Of a stretch of 64,000 bases of DNA, positions 24,447-33,843 are shown piece after piece. The DNA is from Branchiostoma belcheri. Its lineage: Eukaryota; Chordata; Leptocardii; Amphioxiformes; Branchiostomatidae. The notes beneath the pieces are model-generated. The model ran no database searches and was not told the origin of the DNA. It saw only the letters and a list, made by a program, of their open reading frames with translations. The DNA is taken from assembly GCF_001625305.1 (NCBI RefSeq), contig NW_017803647.1, positions 77,702-141,701 of the forward strand, written 5' to 3'. A program made the position numbers and the translations under genes. Position 1 is the first letter of the stretch, and each line of letters begins with the position of its first letter.

Positions 24447-24824
24447 CATGCCCGTAGCCAGGATTTTGATTGGGGGGGGGGGTCTTCTCACTGCTTGAGG
24501 GGACCTCAAGCGCCGTAGACGCGAGGTTCCTAGGGGGGTCCGGGGGCATGCTCCCTGGAAAATTTTGAAAAATGAACCTTCTAAAATGGCATTTTGTGCA
24601 TTTTTGAGAGGATTTCCAAGAAAAAATCAGAGATAAATTTTTATTCAATGACAAAGGGAGCAGTTTTTCTACGATTCCAGTCCATCTTTTCAAGAAAAAT
24701 CTACATAAAAAGTGGACCAAAAAGTGGACCTTTACATAAAAAGTGGACCAAAAAGTGGACCTTTGAGCCTTATGGGGGGGTTCTTCCGAACCCCCCGAAC
24801 TTACCCCCCCTGGCTACGGGCATG
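24447..24824. mobile_element. MITE with inverted ends CATGCCCGTAGCCAGG
   Basis: The left end CATGCCCGTAGCCAGG and right end CCTGGCTACGGGCATG are perfect inverted repeats, and TGGTA directly outside both ends is a probable 5-bp target duplication. Next to the ends are a G-run (after 24,470) and C-runs (24,785-24,810) that could pair. The interior holds a two-copy tandem block containing AAAAAGTGGACC. It has no coding capacity. Confidence 0.7.
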
Positions 24825-24843
24825 TGGTATTATTTGAGATTTT

Positions 24844-25110
24844 GTGTAACTTGTAATGTCTGTATAGTTAGGTGGCTGCTGACTGATGCAGTAGTGATGA
24901 CTCCTGTCTGAACCTGACATGGATTGGGCCAGGCCAAGTTTAAGGAAGATAAGGTGAGAAAAATCCAAATTTCCAAGTCTGCATTTTTCAAAAAATTACA
25001 TTTTTATCATAGTGTTACTTGAGACAAGTGTGTAACATCTAATATCTGTATAGTTAGGTGTCTGCTGACTGATGCAGTAGTGATGACTCCTGTCTTAACC
25101 TGACAAGACT
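24844..25110 (+). repeat. Two direct copies of a ~75-bp unit (AGTTAGGTG...CTGCTGACTGATGC)
   Basis: The segment at 24,844-24,922 recurs at about 25,030-25,110, sharing the words TGTATAGTTAGGTG, CTGCTGACTGATGCAGTAG and TGATGACTCCTGTCT. The GTTAGGTG word links it to the exon-like units at 25,376 and 25,695 and to the minus-strand copy at 35,280-35,480. Confidence 0.55.
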
Positions 25111-25375
25111 GTCTTGGAGAAGACCAGGGTATTTGGAGACACAAGAGCAAGATAACAAGACAGCATCATCCATAGGTGATTTCTTGAAAAACACATAAAA
25201 GGCATAACACACAACTAGTGTTTAAAACACTTTTCCATAGCTAAACACTTTCTACATCTATGTATTCAAGCAAGGAGATGATTTAATTTTGTGATACTAT
25301 GATCATGGTCTATTATGGTTTTAATCTGAAATGGTTTTTTTGCATCACACTAATTATCTTTTTATATATTTAAAT

Positions 25376-25800
25376 GTAGGTGTGTCCTGACTGGGAGAAA
25401 CCTGTGATGAGGGATGACTAGACCATTTGAGGGCACAGCAAACCAGGTGACTTAAAGACACAGTGAAGAGTTTGTACAAGTGCTTTACAATTTACATTGA
25501 GTTGTTCCTTACTGTTGAGCTGAAGTGGAACATTTGTAGTAACACTATTAAAAGCAATTGTCTAGAGCTTTTCGACATGTATTTAAGCAATGGGATAGTT
25601 GAATTGTGTGGTGTTATAATGTCATTGTTATTGTCAGTCTTGCCTGGAGATGATTTGTCATCACACTAATTATCAATTCATAATTATTATCGTTAGGTGT
25701 GTCCTGAGGGTCAGCTGTCCTGACTGGGAGAAACTGTGAAGACGGCTCAGCAACCAGATGACTTGAAGACACCGAGGGAAATAAAAAGACTCTCCAAAAG
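25376..25800 (+). repeat. Tandem exon-like units in the left arm of the inverted duplication
   Basis: Two units, starting at about 25,376 and 25,695, share an AG/GTGTGTCCTGA start preceded by T/A-rich sequence, the block CTGACTGGGAGAAA, and a GATGACTTGAAGACAC or GTGACTTAAAGACAC block. The second unit ends at a perfect donor (AAAA/GTAAGT at 25,800). Inverted counterparts are at 35,280-35,400 and 32,470-32,590; the latter has a degraded donor (GTTAGT). They look like duplicated non-coding exons; I found no open frame. Confidence 0.45.
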
Positions 25801-25920
25801 TAAGTACAGTATTACACAATCTATTACAATTTGTATTTCTTTTACTACTTTTACTTTTAAATTACCAATTTAAGTCATTCTCAGGTTTTCGCTTCAATTT
25901 TTTCTGAACACAACGAGATC
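25555..25920. repeat. Left arm (outer part) of a large inverted repeat
   Basis: This segment is the diverged reverse complement of about 32,380-32,700. Shared words include TAGTTGAATTGTGTG, TCACACTAATTATCA, GTTAGGTGT.TCCTGAGGGTCAG, CCGAGGGAAATAAAAAGACTC and CTGAACACAACGAGATC. The arm is interrupted at 25,920 by the LINE and resumes at about 29,488. Confidence 0.75.
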
Positions 25921-25928
25921 AACGAGTA

Positions 25929-28900
25929 GTGGAACTCCACTACACTTGTATATTCCTAGCCCTTTGCACAATACTTAGCAGGGCTGAGCCAGGATCGCAG
26001 CCAAAAGACAAACAGGAGATAAAGAAAGTACAGGTCACATGCGACTTCAGAACAGATTGCACATCTGACTGGGCCACTTTTGCTTTCATGATTAAGCACA
26101 GCGGGGCTAACGGAACTCACGTCAGTAGCAAGAAAATGCTATTGCACAATAGTGGCACAAAGTTTTCACTGATCATGGTTCTGATCTTAAGCGGGGATAT
26201 TGAGATCAACCCAGGGCCTAGACCACCAAAGTTTCCATGTGGGAGTTGTAACAAGGCAGTACGTAACACCCATAATGCAATATGCTGTGATGAATGCGAT
26301 AGATGGTACCACAGTGATTGCATTGGGCTATGTTCTCAAGTATACAGTGCACTAGAAACCCACCGATCATACTCGTGGGTATGTTGTGACTGTGGTATAC
26401 CCAACTTTGCATCGGCCATATTCGACATCACTGATGAAACATTCCATTCAGTAAACTCATTTGACACGCTGAGTTCTGACTCAAGTTTACCAGACGAAAT
26501 CCCAATGGCTTCATCCACCCCACTTAAATCAAAGCAGGGTAATTCTCAAACGAGGGGTCATAGTCACAAGAGATCTAAAAGTAAACTTCTGCTAGTAAAC
26601 TGTCAGAGTGTGCGGAACAAAACAGCTGAACTGGCGACAGTAGTTGACACTTACAAGCCAGATATAGTAGCAGGTACAGAGTCATGGCTCAACCAAAACA
26701 TAGCAAGTAGTGAAATATTCCCCAGCAACTACATAGCACACCGGAAAGACAGACAAACTGGCCAAGGAGGTGGTGTATTTCAGGCCAACAGAGATGATCT
26801 AATTGTTACCCATAGGCCAGACCTTGACACAGACTGCGAGGTTCTGTGGACACAAACTCAACTTGCAGGAAGGAAACCACTGATAATAGGTACATACTAC
26901 AGACCCCCATCAGACCAGGGCAATAGTCTGGATGAACTTGACAGGTCTATAGGTAAAATGGGAGCAAAAATAAACTCTGACAATGTGATCATTCTTGGCG
27001 ATTTCAACACCCCTGGCATCAAATGGGATACTACTGTAGCTGACAACAGTCAGGCCTACACAGGCCAAGCAGAGAAACTACTAAACCTAATGGATAACCA
27101 CGGGTTATTTCAAACAGTCCAGGAACCAACTAGAAATGGTAATCTCTTGGACCTGGTCTTAGTTAATAACCCCAACATAATTGAGAAGACCACAGTAGTC
27201 CCGGGGATAAGTGACCACGACATGGTTCTAGTGGACGTTAACCTGGCACTGAAACAAAACAGGAAACCTAAGAGAAAAGTGTACATCCGCACAAAAGCCG
27301 ACGAACCAGCCATTAAGAAAGACCTAACGGATTATGCAACTAACTTTCACAAAAGAACTCAGGATATGTCAGTTACACAGAAGTGGTCAGACTTCAAAGA
27401 CAAAATGAAAGACACGATGAACAAGCACATCCCAAGTAAGATAACATCAAGCAGATACAACTTGCCTTGGTTCAACAGAAACCTAAGGAGGCACTGTCGT
27501 AAGAAGCAGCGGCTCTATAACAAAGCTAAGAAAACAGGCCAAGAGGAAGACTGGAACAAATATAAGAGAGTTAAGAAGGGAGTTCAGAAAAGCATAAGAC
27601 AAGCACACTCTAAATACGTGGCAGACATACTGGGAGAAGCTATAGTTGACAAACCCAAAACATTCTGGTCGTACATAAAAGGACTGAGGAAAGACCTTGT
27701 CGGGGTAGCACCCCTAAAGGTGGGAAATACCATCATCAGTGACAGCGGGAAAAAAGCAGAAGTACTCAGTTCACAGTTCAAAAGTGTTTTCACAGAGGAA
27801 GACACCACAGATATGCCATCTCTAGGTCAGCCCTGTACTCCTCCAATGGAACATATAGTAGTTTCTACTGATGGTGTCGAAAAAATGCTTCAAGGTCTCA
27901 ATCCCTCTAAAGCATCCGGACCAGACCAAATACCACCGTGGTTCCTCAAGTTGACAGCTAGTGAAATCGCGCCTGTTCTAACCAATATTTTCCAACACTC
28001 GCTAAACACTGCAGAAATCCCTAAAGATTGGAGGGATGCAAATATATGCGCCATCTTTAAAAAAGGAGATAGAGCGGTCCCCAGCAACTACAGACCTGTT
28101 TCACTGACCTGCATATCCTGCAAACTACTTGAACATATCATCCATAGCCAAATCATGAAGCACCTAGAAAGTTACAGTATATTAACGGATTACCAGCATG
28201 GATTCAGAGCCAAACGATCCACAGAAACACAGCTTATACTAACAGTCCATGACATAGCTGGCGCACTAAACAGTAAACGGCAGGTAGATTTAGCAATACT
28301 TGATTTCACTAAAGCCTTTGATAAAGTCCCCCATGGCAGGCTCATCTCAAAACTGGAGTATTATGGAATCCAAGGCCCTACGCTGAATTGGTTAAAGGCT
28401 TTCCTGACCAACAGGGAGCAAACAGTAGTGGTTGAAGGGAAGGCGTCGGCTCCAGTTAAAGTAGCGTCTGGGGTCCCTCAAGGAACCGTCCTGGGGCCAT
28501 TGCTCTTTCTCTTGTATATAAATGACCTACCAGATCAGCTTGACTCAAATGTGAGGTTATTTGCCGATGACTGTCTATTGTATGTAGAGCTTTCTACACA
28601 GACCGACTCACAACTTCTCCAAAAAGACCTGAACACCCTGGAAGAATGGCAAAGCAAATGGCTCATGCAGTTTAATCCCGAAAAATGCTACATTATGCAC
28701 ATAACAAACAAACGAACACCACATGCAACTAGCTACCAGTTTTGTGGTCAGGCTTTAGCAACCACAAAAATCCATCCGTATCTGGGCGTCACGCTGACAA
28801 GCGGACTGAAGTGGGGTGCACATGTTAATAATATCACAACTAAGGCGAAACAGACATTGGGAGTGATTAAACGTAATCTGTGGGCATGTCCAACGAGAGT

Positions 28901-29393
28901 AAAATCACTTGCATACACGTCACTTGTAAGACCGAACCTAGAATACGCTGCGACAGTATGGGATCCATATACAAAGAAAGACAAAGACAAATTGGAAAGG
29001 GTACAGAATCAAGCTGCAAGATTCTGTATGAACAACTATGTAAGAGGTGCTAGTGTCACGGAAATGAAAAGAAACCTACAGTGGACTTCACTGGAAGACA
29101 GAAGAAAGATGTCTAGACTATGCATGATGTACAAAATGACTAATAAACTGGTGGATGTCCCAACTACTAAGTACCTAATACCAGCCCAGAAGAGAACAAG
29201 AAATAGCCACGCATTCAAGTACCAGAGTTATCAACCAAGGATTGAGGTGTTCAAGAATTCATTCTTTCCTAGAACTATCGCAGAGTGGAACTCACTGTCA
29301 CCAAGTACAGTAGGGGCATTGTCAATAGATAGCTTTAAACAATGTCTAGAGCTAGAAGTTCAAGGGTTAGGTGTAACAAGTCGATCGGTGTAA
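25929..29393 (+). CDS. LINE polyprotein: 2A-like motif, PHD finger, APE endonuclease, reverse transcriptase
   Basis: Frame of about 1,154 codons ending in TAA. Order of parts (numbered from GTG at 25,929): a hydrophobic signal-like N-terminus; DIEINPGP at 90-97 (26,196-26,219), matching the D-x-E-x-NPGP 2A consensus; a PHD-type C4HC3 finger at about 104-155; an APE-like endonuclease with LLLVNCQSVRN, GTESWL, YYRPP, LGDFN, LLDLVLVN and SDHDMV; then a reverse transcriptase with YRPVSLT, HGFRAKRST, LDFTKAFDKV, SGVPQGTVLGPLLF and FADD. No stop or frameshift was seen. The frame begins at GTG where a conserved ATG may have been lost, or at the first ATG at 26,088; it is open further 5' into flanking sequence. 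It provides target-primed reverse transcription. An intact frame suggests recent mobility. Confidence 0.85.
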   Translation: MELHYTCIFLALCTILSRAEPGSQPKDKQEIKKVQVTCDFRTDCTSDWATFAFMIKHSGANGTHVSSKKMLLHNSGTKFSLIMVLILSGDIEINPGPRPPKFPCGSCNKAVRNTHNAICCDECDRWYHSDCIGLCSQVYSALETHRSYSWVCCDCGIPNFASAIFDITDETFHSVNSFDTLSSDSSLPDEIPMASSTPLKSKQGNSQTRGHSHKRSKSKLLLVNCQSVRNKTAELATVVDTYKPDIVAGTESWLNQNIASSEIFPSNYIAHRKDRQTGQGGGVFQANRDDLIVTHRPDLDTDCEVLWTQTQLAGRKPLIIGTYYRPPSDQGNSLDELDRSIGKMGAKINSDNVIILGDFNTPGIKWDTTVADNSQAYTGQAEKLLNLMDNHGLFQTVQEPTRNGNLLDLVLVNNPNIIEKTTVVPGISDHDMVLVDVNLALKQNRKPKRKVYIRTKADEPAIKKDLTDYATNFHKRTQDMSVTQKWSDFKDKMKDTMNKHIPSKITSSRYNLPWFNRNLRRHCRKKQRLYNKAKKTGQEEDWNKYKRVKKGVQKSIRQAHSKYVADILGEAIVDKPKTFWSYIKGLRKDLVGVAPLKVGNTIISDSGKKAEVLSSQFKSVFTEEDTTDMPSLGQPCTPPMEHIVVSTDGVEKMLQGLNPSKASGPDQIPPWFLKLTASEIAPVLTNIFQHSLNTAEIPKDWRDANICAIFKKGDRAVPSNYRPVSLTCISCKLLEHIIHSQIMKHLESYSILTDYQHGFRAKRSTETQLILTVHDIAGALNSKRQVDLAILDFTKAFDKVPHGRLISKLEYYGIQGPTLNWLKAFLTNREQTVVVEGKASAPVKVASGVPQGTVLGPLLFLLYINDLPDQLDSNVRLFADDCLLYVELSTQTDSQLLQKDLNTLEEWQSKWLMQFNPEKCYIMHITNKRTPHATSYQFCGQALATTKIHPYLGVTLTSGLKWGAHVNNITTKAKQTLGVIKRNLWACPTRVKSLAYTSLVRPNLEYAATVWDPYTKKDKDKLERVQNQAARFCMNNYVRGASVTEMKRNLQWTSLEDRRKMSRLCMMYKMTNKLVDVPTTKYLIPAQKRTRNSHAFKYQSYQPRIEVFKNSFFPRTIAEWNSLSPSTVGALSIDSFKQCLELEVQGLGVTSRSV

Positions 29394-29487
29394 TATAGCC
29401 AGCTGCCGCCGCGCCGCGTGCCTGCGAAGCTGGTGTGTTACGCCGAAAGGCGGTTATACCGGCTATACAGATACAGATACAGATACA
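29394..29487 (+). other. LINE 3' UTR stem-loop and terminal CAGATA repeats
   Basis: AGCTGGTGTG and TTATACCGGCT can pair around a GCC-GAAA-GGC hairpin, followed by GATACAGATACAGATACAGAT. LINE 3' ends with a hairpin plus short tandem repeats are typically the site read by the element's own reverse transcriptase. A second genomic copy of this 3' end is at 42,741-42,797 on the minus strand. Confidence 0.65.
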
Positions 29488-29489
29488 GA

Positions 29490-29720
29490 TCACTAATTCT
29501 CACTGTCACCTTCATCAGGATAATTAATGACCGATCGCTTCTGAATATAAAGTCGCGAGAGTAAACTCCCTGGCGTGTTAAATTAATTGCTGACGCCACA
29601 TATCCGTAATTGTAACTCTCATAAGCTTATGAAGTGATTGGTCATTAATTATCCTGATGAAGGCAACAGTGGTCGCTCAAAATTTGATCTTTGTCCTCGT
29701 TGTGTTGGTATAAAATTCAA
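29490..29720. repeat. Foldback element in the left arm, CCTTCATCAGG family
   Basis: TCACCTTCATCAGGATAATT and ATGACCGATCGCTTC at the left are mirrored by AGTGATTGGTCATTAATTA and TCCTGATGAAGGCAACA at the right, arms of about 45 bp around a loop of about 100 bp. The matching element of the right arm is at about 32,160-32,345. Confidence 0.7.
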
Positions 29721-30578
29721 AATTGTACTGTGTTTATATTCCTGATCAAAGCTTCTTGTGACAGTACTTCTGACTTTTTGTTTCTCTCTCCACATGACCG
29801 ATGGTGGAAGGAAGGAAGGACCAGACTTTAGGCAGCAAAGCAGTGAGAGAAGACACTAGCAGCCCTGGGGTTGTGAGTATAGTTTATTTGTGTAGCAATA
29901 CAACCATTTCCAACACTCCCGAGTACACACACTTGCCTACATTTCTTTCCTTAAACACTCACTTCATCCTTCAAACCTTTACATCTTCTTTTCAGCTAAG
30001 TCACTAACTTTCTCTGGCACTGCTTTCACAGACTCTTTTCCTTGCCTTTTAATAGCCTTTCATCCTTAAACTTGCACTGCTTTTAATTGCAAGGTAGTCG
30101 TCACCCTTTTTTCGGACTAACCCTTCAATGCTTTGGACCTTTCCAGTCAACTTTTCCTTGCACTTAGTCGCACACTCTGACACACTACTTTCACAGACTC
30201 TTTTCCTTGTCTTAGCCTTTCATCTTAACTTCTGTTTGGTTTAAACATGCAAGGTACGTCACCTCTTTTCATGCTCGTCTTCCACTGCTTTGGACCTTTC
30301 CCACTCTTCCCACAGCTGCTGCAAGCAATTAATTAATTTGATTAGCTTTTCCCGCCAAAAAACTTAGTATATAGAGAGCTCTAACCTTGAACTTGTGCCC
30401 CTCTCCCCACACTCAACTTCTTGCATGTATGTTAGTTACACTGTTCCACTTTGGACATGTCACTTATCCGAAGATGTAGTCACCACACTCTGCTACCCAA
30501 ACACTTTCACGTACTTCATTGATCGCAGTTTTTCCGCCACAAGACTTTGAAATAATCTCTTGGTCGGTCAATTGCACT
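29720..30578. repeat. Left arm (inner part) of the large inverted repeat
   Basis: This is the diverged reverse complement of about 30,643-32,130. Anchors: GATCAAAGCTTCTTGTGACA at 29,743, ATGACCGATGGTGGAAGG at about 29,795, GTGAGTATAGTTTATTTGTG at about 29,874, CAAGGTACGTCACC near 30,252, and the nearly palindromic last 250 bp (30,325-30,578). Inside the arm a block of about 163 bp (CTTTCACAGACTCTTTTCCTTG...) is present twice in tandem, near 30,026 and 30,189. Confidence 0.75.
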
Positions 30579-30637
30579 GGTATACTGATGTGTCGAAGCA
30601 TCAATGTCTCCGAAAAGACATCCCCCGGGGAGTACAC

Positions 30638-30810
30638 TTAGTGCATTGACTGACCAGGAGAGCGAGAGATTATTCTTGTGGCAGAAGAACTGTGCTTGAT
30701 GAAGTACGTGAAAGTGTTTGGGTAAGTGCATTGACTGACCAGGAGAGCGAGAGAGATTATTCTTGTGGCAGAAGAACTGTGCTTGATGAAGTACGTGAAA
30801 GTGTTTGGGT
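30638..30810. repeat. Tandem duplication of ~85 bp at the palindrome centre
   Basis: The block TGCATTGACTGACCAGGAGA through GAAGTACGTGAAAGTGTTTG is present at about 30,643-30,722 and again at 30,728-30,810, directly to the right of the inverted-repeat centre. The left arm has only one copy, so this duplication arose after the inversion. Confidence 0.75.
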
Positions 30811-32700
30811 AGCAGAGTGTGGTGACTACATCTTCGGATAAGTGACATGTCCAAAGAAGAACAGTGTAACTAACATACATGCAACTTGTGGAAGAAGTTG
30901 AGTGTGGGGGCACAAGTTCAAGGTTAGAGCTCGCTATATACTAAGTTTTTTGGCGGGAAAATTTTAATTCAATTAATTATCCAACTGAGGGTACCCATTA
31001 GCCTAAGTTTTGGGGCAACTGTTCACGTCAAAATAAGCAAGGGGCAATTTAACGGTCAACTATGCAAAACAAGTGAACATTTTTCAGGAATAACAATTTA
31101 AGTGGCCATTACACTTCTAAACAGTGCTTAACGTAGTGAAGGTCCCAAGTTTTTTTGGCATAGAAATAGAAATTTAACTCAGCCAAATAAGTGGAGAATT
31201 TAAGTGTAAGGTTCCGAAGTGACGCTTCGCCTGGATGATGATTAATTGTGGAATTGAAGTGGCCAATCACATTACTCGACAACGCTTAACGTTTTTTAAG
31301 GGAGGGGGCCGGCTAAGGTTAACGGTTAATGGCTTCTCACGAAAAAGGAATCCAGACCCTCAGAGTAAGGTGAATGCAAGCGTGTGCATGTGGAGTGTTG
31401 TCTTGTGTTAAGAAAGAAACCATACTCACACCTCACCATCTTCTTTCTACACAGTCCTGCCTCCAAAAGTCTGGTTCTTCCTCCTGCTGCAGTCTGGTCT
31501 CCGGGTCCACACCTTGAAGACAGAAAAACAAAAGTCACACATTGATAACAGCAATTGGCCTTGCTAATATAAGATTTTATAGAACACAGCATGCAAGTTT
31601 AGGACAGTTGGAATGTAGCTGCAGTTATAAGCCACATTAAAAAAAACATGATTTCACTCAAAGAGAACTTCAAAAGGAGCAAGAAAAAGGGTGACGTACC
31701 GTCTAAGTTTAAACCAAGCCGTCAGTTACAGGGTGAAAGGCAAAGTTGAGTGGAAAGGTTGAAAGAATTGGAAGAGGAGCAGTAAAAAAGGTGAACAGAT
31801 GTACCGTGTAATTAAAAGCAGTGCAAGTCTATGAAAGCAATGCCATAGGGACTATTAGTCATAGCTTAAGAGAAGATTTAACAAGAATGAAGTGAGTGTT
31901 AAAGGATAGAAATGTAGGCAAGTGTGTTTACTTGGGACTGTTGGTAATAGGTTGTGTTGCTACACAAATAAACTATACTCACAATCCCAGAGCTGCCAAA
32001 GTCTGGTCCTTCCTTCCTTCCTTCCACCATCGGTCATGTGGAGAGAGAAAAATAAGAAGTCAGAAGTATTGTCACAAGAAGCTTTGATTAGGATCATAAA
32101 CACAGTACAATGTTTAATTTTATTCCAACACAACGAGGACAAAAATCAAATTTTTAAGGACCGCTGTCACCTTCATCAGGATAACTTATTACCAATCACT
32201 TCCAAACATAAACTCACGAGTGTTGCAGTAATTGTTACGGATACGTGGCGTCAGCAATTAATTTAACATGCCAGGGAGTTTACTCTCGCGAGTTTATATT
32301 CAGAAGCGATCGGTCATTAATTATCTTGATGAAGGTGACAGTGACCATTGAGAATTAGTGATCTCGTTGTGTTCAGAAAAAATTGAAGCGAAAACCTGAG
32401 AATGAATAATTAAATTGGTGTGGCCTTAGTAAAAGAAATACAAATTATAAACGATTGTGTAATACTGTACTAACTTTTGGAGAGTCTTTTTATTTCCCTC
32501 GGTGTCTTCAAGTTATTTGGTTGCTGAGCCATCATCAAAATTTATCCCAGTCAGGACAGCGCTAACTGACCCTCAGGATACACCTAACGATAATGAAATG
32601 ATAATTAGTGTGATGGAAAGACATCCCTAGGCAACATCATTAACATCACACAATTCAACTATGTCATTGCTTGTATACAAGTAGAAAGAGTTAGGCTCTA
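30643..32700. repeat. Right arm of the large inverted repeat
   Basis: Matches the left arm (25,555-25,920 plus 29,490-30,578) in reverse complement, with indels. It contains an extra, more diverged copy of one arm segment on the same strand at about 31,330-31,520 (AAGAACCAGACTTTTGGAGGC against GGAAGGACCAGACTTT). The foldback at 32,160-32,345 is inside it. I see no protein-coding exon in this arm. Confidence 0.7.
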
Positions 32701-33643
32701 GAAAATTGCTAATTATATTTCCCGACATGCAGACTGATAAAAAACAATTAACTACTAGGTGCAAAGTGTTAAAAAAAGTGTGACATAACGTGTGAGTGAA
32801 CGTCAAACTACAGGCCTATATACATCAAGCAACCAAACCTAGTCAAAGCCTGGAGGGGAAAACCATATTTTGTTGCTTTAAAAGTTTAAGGAATGTTTCA
32901 CTGTGTAGATTTTTTTTCTTCAAATTAAGGATAATTATATAATCTTTATTTTAGAAATGGCTTTTGAAAAAGGTTGTGGATCATGATGAAGGGGATACAG
33001 GGAAAACAGTTTGGTCACAAATGCATTTGAATTACTATCCCATTGCTATACAGAATGAAACAACAGACAATATCACAAGTGCTCTCCTCAATAGGAAAAT
33101 GTAGTGTTCTCTGCCAAAAATACTGAGTACAAAAAAATATTAGTCACAACCTTAAACTAGACATTAGTATGTGAAATGTGAACTCTTTCAATAAAAAAAA
33201 ATGACAATGAATAGAAGGGAGGGCCAGTTTTGATAATCATGTGCTTGGAACTAAAAATTCAGAGGATCGCAGAGATGCCCAATCCCAACATTTATCATCA
33301 TTTTAAGGGGTCTGGATATTTGGGAGGTCCCGATTGCGCTTTGTACTAAATCCTGGAAGGCAGTGGACACGATTTATTCTTTACTCGTGAAGACTGGATG
33401 CTTAACACATCAACGAACTTCGAATTCAAATTATGCAAATGGCAGGGCACAAAATTCTGCAAAGCAACAACCTTGGATTACGGTTCATTCATGCAGCTTT
33501 GACACTTAGCCCAAAATGCACAATAAATAGCATTAAAATCAGAATGACCTGACTTCACATGAGGCAAAGTTAAGACGTGTGTTTACGCATTGCGGCATGC
33601 AGACCTCACTTTTGAAAGAGTTCAACAAATAAAGTCAACTCAC

Positions 33644-33843
33644 AGTCAAGGTCCGATGTTCTCTTGTCTTGTATGGGTGACAGGTCCCTCCGAACACACA
33701 CAGGCAAATCCTCTTGGACTACAGAACTCACTTCCTGGGACACAGGATAGCTGACAGATCCTCCGGGAATAATAAATTGGACAGGAACACAGACAGGTCC
33801 CACAGCACACAGGAACATGGTCAGGTACAGCTTCCCATTAAAC
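33644..33843 (-). other. Candidate exon of an unidentified minus-strand transcript
   Basis: On the minus strand, acceptor TTTTACACCCCAG is followed by an open stretch (FNGKLYLTMFLCAVGPVCV, then PVQFIIPGGSVSYPVS) and a consensus donor ACT/GTGAGT. The frame stays open across 200 nt. No domain was recognised. It lies inside the right arm of the inverted duplication, with no counterpart in the left arm, and could belong to the same transcript as the candidate first exon at 37,358-37,415. Confidence 0.25.

Larger units (their letters stand above)
25921..29487 (+). mobile_element. Non-LTR retrotransposon (CR1/L2-like, PHD-type), ORF intact
   Basis: Insertion boundaries are defined by comparison with the undisturbed right arm at about 32,355-32,375: the target reads CACAACGAGATC then ACTAATTCTC, and the LINE lies between. 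A short AGATC at both edges may be a target duplication, or may simply reflect the terminal tandem ACAGAT units. The element carries one long reading frame, a short GC-rich 3' UTR with a stem-loop, and a 3' end made of repeated CAGATA units, as CR1-like elements do. The frame is open across the 5' junction, so a 5' truncation is likely. Confidence 0.85.

Noticed and set aside
26088..29393. Calling the LINE polyprotein a host PHD-finger gene
   Set aside because: The PHD is followed by APE-endonuclease and RT motifs in one frame, and the insertion site is reconstructed from the intact mirror arm.
25921..29487. Treating the LINE as part of the inverted duplication
   Set aside because: The right arm reads straight through the target (CACAACGAGATC then ACTAATTC in reverse complement) without it, so the LINE is a later insertion into the left arm only.
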